From Euborellia annulipes (lineage: Eukaryota; Arthropoda; Insecta; Dermaptera; Anisolabididae), in NCBI GenBank assembly GCA_023213315.1, contig JAKCPI010016541.1, positions 1 through 64,000 on the forward strand: a stretch of 64,000 nt of DNA, written 5' to 3'. The translations under genes and the position numbers were made by a program. Below, piece after piece: positions 34,401 through 48,500 of this stretch. The notes beneath the pieces are model-generated. The model was not told the DNA's origin, did not search any database, and worked only from the letters and a program-made list of their open reading frames with translations. Position 1 is the stretch's first letter, and every line of letters starts with the position of its first letter.

Positions 34401-37400
34401 AAATTACTATCCAATATACAAAATATGCGAAGATAAGTTTTCTCGGGTTGAGTCGTGTTGGATCTTGAAATTTGCTCGACGTTACGCTTTCCTTTTGAAG
34501 CCATTTTCAAGATAGAAGGGATTTGGAGGTGATGATGTCGGTGGGTTGTTTACGGGGTCGCAGTCTTGCTGGTCCCCAGGTCTGTTTGGTGCCTCAGAGA
34601 TTAGGATTTGTCTCTGAGATCTGGAGGAAGGTTGGTTGTGTGTAATCTTGTGTTTGGTTTAGGTTGACTAAGGGGCTTCAATCTGCATACGCTTGCTCGA
34701 GAGCAACTTGAGTATAGGGTCATTTTTTTTGATTTACTTCAATATCTCGCGCCCCTTAGTCAATCACGCGGCACCCTTGGGGACCACTGGACACCTGTTG
34801 GGAACCACTGGCGCCTCCATAATTACCACCAAACAGGCCTGGGAATCAGCAAGAACTGCGACCACGTAAATAACCGTCCTCCTAAATCCCTTCTCTCTTG
34901 AAAATGGCTTCAAAGGAGAGCCGAAATTTCGAGTAAATATCAACATCCAACGCCACAGGACATATATATTATTGATATAATTAAATATTTAGAATGGTAG
35001 ATCTACATATTTTATTAACATTATAAAAACTAAAAAGAATTTCAACTTACGTTTTCTTTTTCGCAGATTTCTATAACTTTTGCTAAAACTTCTTCATCTG
35101 TGAGTTTTCCATAACGAATTACAGCACAACGAGATTGAATTGGTTCAATAATTTTATCACTATTGTTACAAGCAAGGGCGAATCGTGTCGTGTTACTATA
35201 AATCTCCATTGTTCTTCTTAATGCTTGTTGAGCACCTTCAGTCATGCTGGAAGAAGTGATAAATTATAAAAATATTATGTATTATATATATAAAAAATTT
35301 TGGCCAAATGGTGATGAGGTCTAGGTCATTTAATAAAAAGAAAAATAAATAAAAAATTTATTTAACAATACTGTGAGTGAATACCATTATCTTGTTCAAA
35401 TATATAGATCTCGAAAAATATTTAAAAATTTATATATTCCAAGGTTAGGCCTAATTTATTAAAATAACTCTTGCCCTCCATCATCGAAAAATAATATAAA
35501 CTGGCTCTCTTGATAAAGTACGATTAGAAACTCGATGCTTGTTTCGCTTATACGAATGTAAAAAGATTAAATTCCCATTTTTTGGATAGATAATGGAAGT
35601 CGCCTAGTAGCCGAAATGTTATCGAGTATAATTCTAATAAATAAGGCCTTTTTTTTATTTTGAATGGATGCATAAGGTTCAAAAATGTTTATCATGATCA
35701 GTGTAACATGCAATCAGAAAAAAAAGAGAAAAAAATAAATAAGAGTATGGAGAAGAGACTCAACTGGGAGATCTAATTATTTCAATTTGTTATAACGGGT
35801 TTGCTCCGAATTCCCAAAAAATATTTAATTACCTATCTGCTTCATCTAATATAACAATTTTGTGTTTCCCAGGCGGTAGAGTAACTTTTTGTTGTGCGAA
35901 CATTTTTATTTTATTTCGAACGACATCGATGCCTCTGTCATTTGAAGCGTTTAACTCAAGAACGGCATTAGAGAAAGCTGGTCCAAGAAGAATTCTGGCA
36001 AAACAGAGGATCGTGGTAGTTTTTCCAACTCCAGGTGGTCCCTAATAACAAAAGAATAAAGAATAAAAATACAAACATATCCCCTGATCAAATTATGAAA
36101 AATTAGAATCTAGAAGAATATCTGAATTAGAAATCAGACATTTTCATAATGAATTTCGCATCATTTTTTAATGGCATGGCGTTAGATTAATTAACTAGAA
36201 GATAATGGATGAAACAAGTCCTCCTAGAGAAATCAAAATATTCTATTTTATTTAGCTTATCAAATAACTAAAAAATTGATAATTCTGATGAGATTATTTA
36301 TCAGGTTGGTTAAAAAAACCACTTTTATTAGATTTTGACCAGGGTATTAGTCAAAAGTGGTTAAAACCGTCTAAAATTGGTTTTAACCACAAAATTAATT
36401 TAAATAGTATTGGATACCAATCAATTTGAATAAATAGGGACGGGGTCTTAATGGCCTCCGATGCCGAAAAGGCCTTAAATTAAATTAAAAAAAAAATCCT
36501 GACAACAAATCTGATGTGACAAGCACAGAAAACAACTTTCAATTAGCGAATGTAAGAGAAAGTTTCACAACTTTCAACTTTTAATTGAAACTATTGGTCC
36601 GAAATTCCTGTAAATAAAATATTTATGTTTAGTTATTTTTAAGTTCAGTTTTTAGACGTTCCATTTCTGTTTTATGTAATTATGAAATTTTCTCGAAATA
36701 TAAGCATACTATATGAAATTTGTTTATTTCAATAAAAACCACTCGTCAAAATTGGATTAAACCAGGACGGTTAAAACCTGTTTTAACCGAACCACTCTGT
36801 GATTTATTAAAAAATTTCAATGATTTTATTTTTTTTATCAGTTCCTTGAGAAATTATTTGTGAACATAAATTGGTTTATTGGAGTAGACAATAATCTAGA
36901 TCATGACTATGAGATCTAACCAAATACACTACTCCTTTTACTTTTGCACATTTGTTAAGACCTCAAAAAATGACTTAAAATTTTGTGTCTTTCTGTTCTT
37001 GTGCAAATTTAGCATTTTATTAATTTTATTTTTTCATCAACTCTATAATAAACTAAACAACTTAGTATATTACTAATAATTTTAATATATTGAAAAAATA
37101 AGTGTAAATGTTTTTTCATATATATATGACTTGTTATTATGCCTGAGCTTCCGATTAGGTAAATGCAACAGTTTTTATAAAGTAAAATAAAGTATAAAAG
37201 TAGTGAGAATGATGTAACTCCAGATTGGAATCTACTTGAATTTGTTCAATTTATTTTATTTATCAACACTGAAATTTCAATAACTTGTTCTAAGGATTGG
37301 AGTGTTTAAATATGTCAATATTATAACGTTTAATTAAATATATATTTAAATTCAATTGAGATTAATAATTTAAATTATATTCTTACTGCTATAATAAAAT

Positions 37401-37657
37401 GAGGAACATTTCCTGATTTAGTAAAGGCTTCTAAACGTGAAATTGTTTCTTTATTTCCAATTATATCACTAAGTACTTGTGGTCGATATTTCTCAATCCT
37501 TAAATATAAAAGAAAATAACAAATTAATAAACATTTATTGATTTAAAATTAAAATAAATATTAATTACCATGGAATATTGTAATTCAATTTTTTACTTTT
37601 CGAAGGTATATTTTCTTTTGATGTTGATGGAATATTTTCAAGTTCGTCTTCAATCAT
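31500..37657 (-). CDS. RFC2: Replication factor C subunit 2 (clamp-loader ATPase), 8 exons
   Basis: Encodes the RFC2/RFC40 subunit of the nuclear clamp loader that uses ATP to load PCNA on primer-template DNA. Coding exons in transcription order: 37657-37569, 37498-37387, 36041-35833, 35246-35051, 34217-34089, 33007-32927, 31791-31678, 31598-31500. All introns are GT-AG, phases join exactly, and the product is 342 aa against about 350 for animal RFC2. Visible motifs: PWIEKYRP at the start of the AAA+ domain, Walker A GPPGVGKT (residues 68-75), Walker B LDEAD (about 132-136), and the subunit-typical EPIQSRC box (about 171-177). The C-terminal collar region ends in a SGLLARLC block. The start is the only ATG in frame before the conserved core and gives a short acidic leader. 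Introns 2 and 5 contain transposons. The SRC box and the C-terminus fit RFC2 rather than RFC3, RFC4 or RFC5. It lies 1.9 kb downstream of the POR stop on the same strand. Confidence 0.95.
33065..33224 (+). repeat. SINE-I, headless copy in RFC2 intron 5
   Basis: Begins within the body (AATGCCTGGACCCCCAT) and keeps the TCTTATATGG block and (TG)n tail. Only 58 bases from RFC2 exon 6. Confidence 0.7.
33591..34030. repeat. Large foldback element in RFC2 intron 5
   Basis: Arms of about 185 bases (33591-33775 and about 33845-34030), including CAGTCCATTTTTGAGAGTATG against CATACTCTCGAAAATGGACTG (parts only), around a spacer of about 70 bases. Flanked by TTAA-like sequence on both sides. Transcribed with RFC2, it would form a long hairpin. 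Confidence 0.8.
34440..34950. repeat. Foldback element in RFC2 intron 4
   Basis: Matching arms at about 34490-34600 and 34790-34925 (TTTTGAAGCCATTTTCAAGA against TCTTGAAAATGGCTTCAAA; CCCAGGTCTGTTTGGTG against CACCAAACAGGCCTGGG). The ORFs inside are not coding. Confidence 0.7.
36302..36799. mobile_element. hAT-like element in RFC2 intron 2, TSD T(T/G)ATTTAT
   Basis: Ends CAGGTTGGTTAAAA and, inverted, CAGAGTGGTTCGGTTAA. The flanking 8-mers TTATTTAT and TGATTTAT match at 7 of 8. It contains a SINE-II copy (about 36400-36500) and a family A hairpin fragment (about 36505-36600). Confidence 0.7.
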
Positions 37658-38507
37658 TTTATTGGAAAGAATTAAATAACGTAATTAATTATTTGTTTTA
37701 ATATTATAAAATAAAATCACTGAATTATAAAATGTAACGTTGGGAAATGAATATAAAATTATAGACAAAAATAGGAATTGTCAGTGAATATAATAAAAAG
37801 GCGCCAAAAACTAACGAATCTGAAAGTAGAAACAATGAAACACAAGGTCTAGAAAATACTAAATTTTAAAAATAAATTTTTTAAATTTAATAATTATTTT
37901 TTTCATTGTTATGAATTTTAATGACAATTATTTTATTTTTCCCTTTATTTTTTGAATCATTGTTTGTTTTTCAACTATAACTGCGCAACAAAAGTTTTGC
38001 ATGAATTTTATCTCAATTAATTATTATAACTTCACAGTGGATGAAGGGTCAAATCATTTTTCTCTGAAACTGGATAGGCACAATATTTTATGAAGGGGGG
38101 GGAGGGGGGGCCTGTGGATCAGGGAATAATGGATTATTAATTCTTTTTTTTTTAATTTTATTTAAGGTCTTTTTTCGGCATCGGACGTGATTTAGACCCC
38201 CGTCTCTATTTATGAATTGTTAGATGACACGGGATGCGAACCCGCGACTCTTGGTACAAAATGCCAGCACGCTAATCCCTACACCATGACCTGAGGGCTA
38301 ATTCATGCTTTGATTTCGAATCTAGGACCTTATCTTGTTTGAATCTAGTGAATCGGGGCCAGATAGTACTTGGTTATGCTTTATACTAAAGATGCGGAAA
38401 GTAAAATGAGTAATTAAAGGGTGAATAATTATTTAAAATAAAGCAAATCATCACTCAAGGGTCAGATTTTGTTAAATCGCGGATACAGTAAAAGGGGCGG
38501 CTCCAGG
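37658..38507. other. Region upstream of RFC2, with SINE-II at 38153-38300
   Basis: The RFC2 promoter must lie at the low end of this stretch; I see no clear TATA box. About 38153-38300 (minus sense) is a SINE-II copy with tRNA-like head (GATGCGAACCCGCGACTC and a region near GGTGTAGGG) and the TTTTCGGCATCGG tail. G-runs occur near 38093-38110. Confidence 0.5.
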
Positions 38508-38749
38508 CATAGGCGTAGCCAGGGGGGGGGATTTGGGGGTTCAACCCCCCCCCCCCCCATGGAACCCAAGCCATTACTAAATATTTAATACAAATTATAT
38601 TTCATATAGGGTAAGAGAAAGTAAAATATAATAATTTACTCTAGCTAAAAAAAAAAACCAAAATGATTTATAAATACCCTAAAATAATCTTAAATTTTTG
38701 AAAAAAAAATTCTTGATCCCCCCATCAAAAATTTCTGGCTACGCCAATG
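38508..38749. mobile_element. hAT-like MITE between POR and RFC2, TSD GCTCCAGG
   Basis: Ends CATAGGCGTAGCCAG and, inverted, CATTGGCGTAGCCAG, with perfect GCTCCAGG at 38500-38507 and 38750-38757. Interior C-run plus GGTAAGAGAAAGTAAAA. It gives the empty-site sequence for the insertion at 25841-26062. Confidence 0.9.
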
Positions 38750-39598
38750 GCTCCAGGGAATTTTTTCGGGGGCAGCTTGGATCATTTTTTATATAACGAG
38801 TTGCCCGAACCAAGTCAGAAATTTCTGCTTTCTAGGGGTATTGTCTTAATCAAATTTGTTCAATCAAGAGTTAGGTTTTTTCGGTACTCCTCTTTTAATA
38901 AAAGTTAGGGTGTTTGGTGTTAAAAATAAAAAATTAAAGAGATTTATTATATATTTATTTTCTTTTTCGTTTATTTTTTAATTGTTTAAATAAAAATATT
39001 TTAAAAAAATTTACAATATACATTTATATAAGCTATATAGAATATACCAGTATATTCTATAGATTTTTACTCTTTAACCTTAACCTTTTTTTTCCCTTTT
39101 AAATATTTTACAACATGAATTAAAAAATATCAAGCATAATATTTAACAAATCTATAAATTTTTTTTAATTTACCTATAAAAATATACGATTCTTTAATAA
39201 AATTTTTCAATTTTAATATATATATATATATCAATATACTTAAAGGCACTTTCATTTTCAAAGACATAATAAATATAAAATAAATCGTATGATTTAAAAA
39301 TTCATATGGTTAATTTTGATTTAAAATAATAATAAAATTAACAATATTTAGCGAGTTAATTGATAATAATGTTAAATAATTAAAATATGAATTATGATAG
39401 TCATCAGCTAAATGAATCACAGTATAAAATAAATCTTTCAAATAAAATAATAATAGTAGAAAAATTAAAATATATAAATAGTCAAGATATGTAAAAATTT
39501 TCATTAAAAAAAATGGAATGATTGAAAATGAAGGATGGAAATGGAAAAGAAAAAATTTGAAGAAATGAGAAATTAATAAAAGATTCAACCTAAGAGAT

Positions 39599-42500
39599 TC
39601 AGCTCCATACATCAGCTGAATATCTTTTCTGTGCTTCCATTTTTTTAATATATGCTAGTGCTTGAGCTTCGTCCATGTTTCCTTTTTCTTGTATAACTTT
39701 AAGCATGATATTATGTACATCCCTAGCCATCGATCGGGCATCACTGCAAAAAAAATTAAATGGTCAAAATTCACAAGATCATATGAGTATTATATTTATT
39801 TTATATTTTGAATTATAGCCGGGCAGCTCTCGGAATTCTAAAAAGGCGAACAAAACAAGGCTGTAAAAGAACGGATGTTCTTTTCGATCGTTTAGATGGA
39901 TGGCCTACATATCGGTTCATACAAAAATATAACATAATAAATTTGCTTATACCATAAAGGGCCCTACACACGGATTAACCTGACTGCTCTACCTGACAAG
40001 TTGGACACGACCGGTCAGGTGCCTCGGGACGCACCAACCGATCAGGCCAACAACCGACACCAGATTAGTTTTGATCAATCGTTTGAGGTGCAAAGAAGAA
40101 TTTTAAATGGCTTCTTATTTATCTAAATATCAAAAAATAGGTGTAGCTATGATTTTCATAGAGGCATTTCTTATAAATTTTTAACTTTGCCCATCAACCG
40201 TAGGTTGGGCAGGTAAAGTTAATGTAATCGTAAAAAAAATCGAAATTTTTCTGAAATTGCCAAAATGCGTTTTGAGGTCCCCTGAATCCATTTATGTGTC
40301 TGAAAACTCAAAAACTATTCATCCAATTGTTTTGAAATTTTGCACACATAAACTAGAGGTAAAGGTCAAGGACTGAAAAGCTTTTGGTAAACATCGGACC
40401 ATTAGGGGGCGCACTAGAGGGGGGTGGCCAATTTTTTTTCTTACATAACCTATAATTTTTTTTATATATTCAGAAACTAGACTTCCTCTCGAGTAAAATG
40501 ATATATAATATTTGTATCCTAATTTGTCATAAGTTTATTAAAAAATCATTTAAATTCGAAAATTGTGCATAGCAACAGAGCAAAATCAAAACAAATAAAC
40601 AAACGCGTTGCGTTATTTCTTTGAATAATGGGGAGGCAAAGTTGTGCGCTCGGCTTAGTCCGACCCTTTATTAATAATTCGTTACAACAATCATTTCTCC
40701 GGTCCCTGTTGCAATTGTTTGTGTCCTCTATGACCCACAAACACCGGGACACTTTCCAATTTCACAATATAGATTGTTCAGCTTCCGTAACAGAGGCCAT
40801 AGAGTGAAATTAATGACAGACGAAAGCAGACTGAAAGGGAAGTCAGATCAAGCGAGCACAAGACCTGATTTATCAGGAAAGGAAGTAGGGGGGGGGGGGC
40901 CGACCTGACAGATTGGGTGACCCAACCGGCCTACATATGTCTCAACCGTAAGGGCCTGACAAGTTTGCCCTGCCGGTTGGCCTGGCAAATCAGGAAGCGT
41001 GTAGAGCCCTTAAGATAACAATTTTTCATATACCATAAGATGACAATTTTTGTATAAGAGTAGTTTTTGTATATAATTGTAGTAGGTGCCTGGCCTGTAT
41101 TTTTTTTTTTGAGTTGAATGGGCCCGATATATCAGCAATGGCCGAGATTGAGTTTTATATATTTGTATGATCCCGATATGGATCCATCTAAGTAACATTA
41201 ATAATTTTTCGGCCTGACGATGCGTACCCGCAACGTCGACGACCATCAGCTGTTTACATCCACCTATTCCTGTTTAACACACTTTTTGATTTCGAGAGCT
41301 ACACATATAAGTTAAAAAAAATAATCGTATTTACCCGCAGACGTAAAGATGACCATTATTTTCCCCAATAACTTTCCAAATTTCGTCTTTGTTTTGTTCT
41401 AATAAATGCGTAACATAAACTTTCTCAGGTTGATCTCGAGAAAATGCAAGATGTAGCTGCAAAAATGAAAGGGAATTAGAGATTTAAAAAATTTATATTT
41501 TATATAACAAAAATTAAGTGATTTTGTATTTTTACTTTCTCTTAGTATATATTAGTGAAAAAAAAAATATTTAACATTACCTTGATGTCACCATTTTTTT
41601 CGTATTCTTCGAGTTCCTCCTGGTATAAATAATCTTCTGTCTTTTTTCTACAACCGAAATATAAAATAGTATCGCCCACCGGTTTATCTAAAAAAAAGAA
41701 AACATAATTAATATATACAAAATTAAAAAAAAAAAAATTGAAAAATAATGAGCAGAGCCAAATAAATGAACCTTATGCGGAGCTTCAAGAATAAAATTAA
41801 AGACCCTTATCAGTGGAGTAGATAGATTCCCTTCCCCCACTATTTAGCTTTGTGCCAACATTAATCAATTAAAATTGTTTAATTTTTTTTAAGTATAAGT
41901 ATTCGAAGCCATTCTGCTGTTATGAGACCGCTTGTAAAAAAAAATCTGGTATGACTGGTCGCACAGCACATAACTTTCTCTTACCTTCGGTAATCGAAAG
42001 TTATGTTCTGTGCTTGTCACCATATATTTAATTAACATATATTTAGTTTCCGACATTCGAATTTCAAGATGTAAAATTTAAGTATGGGAAAATATTTATA
42101 TTTTGTTACCATAACATCCATTTCTCCCATCTTTCCTATGAAGTACAAGATTAAAGTAAAATTTCAATCTCCTAGCTCTTTTCGTTCTTGAGATATTTTG
42201 TTCACAGTCAGACCTTAGAACAAAATATATAGATACATGTATATATTTTAAAAATATTTTAGTGGAATGAATTTATGAATGAATGAATCTTCAAATATGA
42301 ATTCGACTCGCCTGAAAATAAAATATATATACGCCTTCGACTACTTTATCCCTTAAGCTATTACTTTTTTGACCGCGTTCCTATACGAGATTTTAAACCG
42401 AGACCCATCTTATAAAAAAAAAACATAAAACATTTATTGGCCAAACAAATTTTATTTTTTAATAAAAATCAAGTTATTGCGAAAACCACTTTTTCGGACT

Positions 42501-45500
42501 CAGGGGACCTCAAAACGTGTATAGGACCTATCCATCAAAATCTCGACAACGAATTTTTGTCATGAATCCAATACTTTCTCACTATATATATATTAACACA
42601 TATATATAGCTAAGATAAAGTAAAAATTGTATATTTAGCAGGTTGTTATGAAAAGCACTTTCATTGTTAAAAAGAAATTTTATTTATAAATATAGAATAT
42701 TTTTCTACAACAATCACGGGCGCTTTATATAGAAACCATTTAGCATCATTTTTTTCTACGCTCCCTAAAAAATATTCATTTTTTTTAATAAGATGAACGC
42801 TCACTTCACCTATTACTGGGTAAGTTTAAAATTCATATCATTCTCTAGTTGACCGTATAAAATTTTTTTGGAAATTCAATTTTTAATTTCAGTCTCCCTT
42901 CCTGAATAAAATGATTAGATGGAGGCGGAAAGCTGTAAGTAATTTTGAATTTAAAATTTTAAGAATGGAATATAATATTTGTTTTATATTTTAAGCATTG
43001 GCGAACTGAAATTGGCATTCTTCACAAAAGGCCTAGGCCTACTCATCTACCATGGGCTTCAACTACGTCTATTAGAAGACCATCTATTCTTACCCTTAAG
43101 AGAAAAACAGTTGAGTATATTATATGAAAAATTTCATTCAAGTCCTAATTAAAGGGCAAGATGGCGTTGTAAAAATTTTTTCATTTTTTTTTTCAGACAA
43201 TTTATGAAGAAGAGGGAAATCATAAAAAATTTAAAATAACTCCCCCGGATCATGTCAGTGTAAGTTTGTAAAGGCAATTTTTTAAAGCATTCTACTTAAA
43301 AAATATCTAAGAAAATTATTAAAAAAAAAAAAAAAAAAAACTAATAAATATTTTTGGTTATATTTCAGATTGAAATTCCAGAAGAGGCAGAGGAGGAAAC
43401 GAAAATTAATACCTTATCAGAATTTTCTGAAAACGTCACAGTTAGAGTAAGTTTTTTATAAATATATATAATATAAATATTTTATTATAAATTCTATCTC
43501 TTTATTTTAACTATATTTCTATATTTCTTTTCAGGACTACAACAACAATCGTTGCTTTTTATATTCATCCGGATTAATTTGTTTATACCTATTATTAATC
43601 TTTCTTATAGTTTTGGGAATCTTTATTTATAAATTCATTGACAATGAAGTGGAGGACATAATCGTAAGGACAATTTTTATATAATTTTTTTAAGTTCTTT
43701 TACAGTATTTCACCCCGCTTCTATTTATTTCCAATAATTAAATGAAAATTAAAGCAAATTTTATATTAATGACTAGAGAGCAGAAAAAAGTCTCTTATTT
43801 TCGGAAAAAAGTCGCCTTTAAAATCTATACTTTTTTAGATAAATAATCGGCTAAATGTCTGTTTTTGGCAAGAAAGTCGCTGTCAATTTTAACAATTAAT
43901 AATATGAGAAAGTAAAAGAATTAGAGAGCATATCTCTCGATAACCGAATTGCCACAAGAGATTTTTTGTGACGACATATATTTAGTTTCCGCCGATATAT
44001 TAGAATTCAAGATGTAAAACATCCCCAAATGGTATAAATAAATGTTCCTGATCCCCTAATATACAGTATATAAATAATTTTGTAAAGTTGGTCATGAAAG
44101 TCGCTTTTTTCAAAAAAAGTCTTTCAGAGGCAAAAAAGTAGCAAGTCGTTTTTGAAAATCTCGAAAATCGTTTCTTTTTGTGAGATCAGTGAAGATATCA
44201 ATGAAAATATGGAAAAGTCTTAAAATTGACAAAAATCGAGACTTTTTTTCCGCTCTCTATTAATGCAGTGGCACAACCAGGAAGAATTTCTTCCCTCCAG
44301 AGACAAATTCTGAATGCGCCACTGTGAAGGTGCCGGTAACATAATCAAATTGTCAAGATCAAAAGGCTTATGAAAGCATTTATTTTGGCTAAACCTGTAC
44401 TAGGATTAAGATCATCCTAGCAACCCCCGATTCTTATTTTTAATTTTAAATAAGATCCCTTAATAAATAAATAAATACATTTTGTTTTAAGATCTGCTAC
44501 TAAAAAAACCAATTTCTTTTGAAAAAACTGGCTCTGGCTCTGAACTCTATTCTTTCTAGAATTAAGATAAAATTTTCTTTTATACATTAAAATTACTGTA
44601 TCTATCAAACTTTGGGCAATGATATCATTCTCTCCTCCCTCCTCTCTTCCTCGTTTCTATATTTAGTAGCTCTATAAATATCGCAAATTTTCTTAAATGA
44701 ACTTTTTTTTCTCTTTCAGACTTCCATTTTTTCGAATATTGTTTTTTAAAATTTGAAGCCATCAGTTAGTATTAGATATTTTTTAGAATTAGTATTAACA
44801 ATTTTATGTATTCGGTTTTTTTTTTGATTTTTTTCAATAAAATTGACAGTAGTTTAAATTTTTTTTTTAATTTAAATTTACGATGGAGAAATTAATTTTT
44901 TTTTGAAATTTTGAATTCTAAATATTAAGTGTTATGGACGCTACTACATTATTTATTTGCTCTCTGCCAACTACAAATACATCTGACCAGGGCCGTGCCT
45001 AAGTTATTTAGCGCCCGGGGCAAGTTAGTCCTTTAGCGCCCTTTGTATATATTTTTTACATTGTCACAAAAATGTTTCCCGTCCGGAAAAATATTTTACC
45101 TTTTTTTTAGAGACGCTAAGTTTTTCCGCCCCCGGGACCGAAATTTTTTCCAGTTTGGCGCCCCCGGAACCAAAGTTTTTTTCCGCCCGTAAAAATATTT
45201 TACTTTTTTTTTTTTAAACATTCACACTTTTTTCTCATTCACACTCACACTCACACACACATTCACACTGTCTTTTCGGCAGCTCAGGCCATATAAGACA
45301 TTTACGATAACCTTTATTTATGAATTTATATATATTAGGGTCCAGGCATTTTTATTTAAGCCATCTGGTATCCAGATGGCTTAAATAAAATCATCGGACT
45401 GCCTGGGGTCCGAACCCACGACGTTTGGTATATGAGGTTAGCACGCTAACCTCTACACCACGCCCCGTGGGCTACTTTTTTTTTTTAGAGACGCTAAATT

Positions 45501-48500
45501 TTTGCCGCCCGTGGAACCAAAATTTTTCTGCACTTGCGCCCCTTCAAAATTTGCGCCCTGGGCAAAGGCCCCGGTCGCCCCCCCTAAGCACGGCCCTGCA
45601 TCTGACTCAAGAGAAAAGAAAATATTATTATACCTTCTTTCTTAAAAAAGTTTCTTTCTTGAATAAAACCTCGGAAAGGAGCCAGTCCAGTTCCAGGTCC
45701 TACCATGATAATAGGAATATTGGATCTCGTGGGTAGCCGGAATTGAGATCGTCGGATGAAAATTGGTACAGTTTCAACATTATCAGCGCTTGGGTTCTTT
45801 GTAGCGAGCCAAGTTGTTGCAACACCCTTGTTTGTTCTTCCTGTTGGCGTTTTATATTCCACGACCACAGCGGTTATGTGAACAGTATTTGGGTAGAGCT
45901 AAAAGAAAGAAAAAGTTAGATTACGTAATTAAAAAAAAAGAGAAAAAGAATTTTCTATCTTTATATTTATTATATACCTTAGGAGAAGAGGAGATTGAAT
46001 AATAGCGAGGTTGAAGACGAGGGAGCAACTCACAAAGATGATCAATTGCGGGTTTACAAGATGGCAAATCTTCGAGAATATGAACGATATTTCGATTATC
46101 TTGAATAATCCATTGGTTATACAAAGCCTTGCCTTCAGCATTTGTGCTTGACATTAATTTTAATTTTTCTTGTTCCTGTAAAAAAAAAAAAATATTTTCA
46201 GTCATATCACATTGCAAGAAGTAAACTAGAAAGCAAAAAAGAAGAATAACAATCAAAATGAAACACAACCAACCGAGTATGAAACCAAGTAATATCTAGG
46301 ATAATCCAAATTTTCTGAATCAATTTTAGCTTTGTTTTAATAAGTATTCATAGTTTTCAAAAAAATTTTCTATTTCCGGACAGGGGAGTTAAATAATACA
46401 GGATGGGGTAAATGAGGCCTTCAGTTCAGTATATTTTGTTTTTTTACTTGACGTTATTAACCTCTATAGTCTACAATCCTAGGTGAATGTATTTTAAATA
46501 TAACATTATATGGAATATTCAGAAACACAGGGTTATGGCCATGGGCGTACCCAGGATCAAATCTAGGGGGGCATGGTCAGATCATGGTCGTCCAGGGGGG
46601 GGGGCAGATCATGGTCGTCCAGATTGTGACATAGCTATTTTTTTATATAGAGGGGAAAAGCCTTCGAATTAAAGGCCTAAAAACCCTCAAATCCTAACAA
46701 AAAAAAATCATTCCCCGTCGCCATCCACCAATTTTGTTTCGTTTCATCACTTTATAAACATTTTTTTTTGCTTCTAGGGGGGGGGGCAGCTGCCCCCCTG
46801 CCCCTCGCTGGGTACGCCCATGGTTATGTCTCTATGTTCTAAAAATTTATTCATATTTAATAATGATAAAAATAAATATTGAAGAATGGATATACTTATT
46901 AGTCTATATAAAGCTTAGAGGTTAATGATAAAAAATGAAAGTTATTGGAAGAAATATTCAAAGAGAGATCTTTGCCTGAGGCTTCCTGAAAATGAGGACA
47001 TAGTAACACAAAAACTAAAACCCAGACATACCAAGGAAGGGTTCTCATTGAGTATATTTTCACCATTTACAGAGGATATACTGATTTAAAAATTGGCCCT
47101 ATTAAAGCAACCCAATTTCATATCATCTAATTATAGATAAAAAATAACAAAAGGTTAAATTTCAAAAGGATTTTATTTTAGCTTATGCCTATTTCAACGT
47201 TATTACGTCATCTTCAGAGCTATGACACAAACTGAAAAATAAAATCCTTTTGAATCTTAACCTTGTGATATTTTTTTATCTATAATTAGATAATAATTTA
47301 ATTAAAATTAAGAATTATTCAACTAGTGCCAAGGGCGAGTTGATTGGATTACATCAATTTCATAGATAGACCAATATTAAGATAATTGAACTTATTTTAA
47401 TATTAAAATTTAAGAAATAAGGTACAAGAGTTTTCTATAGCTTAACAAGAAAAAAATATTTAAATATCTCAGATTTACAGAAAGAAAATAGATATTTACC
47501 GTAGGATCTTTTGTATATTCTATCAACTCCTTAATAATGTGAGTTCTTGGATTGCAAGTGATATCCAAATAATGAGTAAGTGCCGTTCTATAAGAACATG
47601 GACATGGGAAAGGATGTTTTTTCGAAGATTCCTCTAAAAAACAAGAAATAATTATTAAAAAAAAAAAATTATGAATAGAATAAACAAAGTTACATACCAT
47701 CAGTATTTGTAAGGGTAAAAACTTTATCTAGATCAACATTGAGAAGTTCGCCTAATTTATTTACGAGTTCTGTATTATTGATTGGATATACGGCAACATG
47801 ATCGCCAGCATCGTAACGCATTTTCGAGCCTTCGATGTTAAATTCGATATGCATGCAAGAGCGATCTCCTTTTTTGGTGGAGCTCTCGATTAACTGTAAT
47901 CGGGGCGAGGAATGGATTTTTGGCTTCAAATGGTCTGGAAAAAAAAATACAAAAAAAAATTAATTTTTCAAATGCAAAATTATTTAAGAATTAAAAAATA
48001 GCTTACTTCTTGATATATTAATAATATATGATATTGCATAAAATTATTTAGAGGACATCTTCTATATATGGTAAAAATTATTTAGGATTGTGAAAAAGAA
48101 AAATATAAATTGAATAATTAAATATCAAAATTATTTTATACAGAAACGAATATAAGTAGTTGTCATTTAAAGATTGAATTTTGGGGTAAGTTTATGTCAA
48201 GGCTTTTTGTGTCTGGTCCTAAAAAAGGGATAAATGCCCATTTTTTTTTTTTATCCCAGAAATTTAAGAAAAATGTTGAATCAATTTATGAAGTAAATTA
48301 AATTGGAAAGAGTTTATTGAAATTTGAAAATACGCATGTTAGTTTCATTTCACTCATCTTAAAAAAAAAGAAAAGTGAAAATGTGGTGAAAAATAGAATT
48401 TGGACAATTTAATGAAATAGATTTTTAAAAATCGAGTCTAGTGGAATAATTATAAAAGGAGCTGTCATACTGGAACGGAAAGAAATTAAGAAGAAAAATT

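Noticed and set aside
35860..36045. 61-codon plus-strand ORF
   Set aside because: Antisense shadow of RFC2 exon 3.
45425..45736. 103-codon plus-strand ORF
   Set aside because: Antisense to POR exon 9 and to the SINE/hAT-like sequence beside it.
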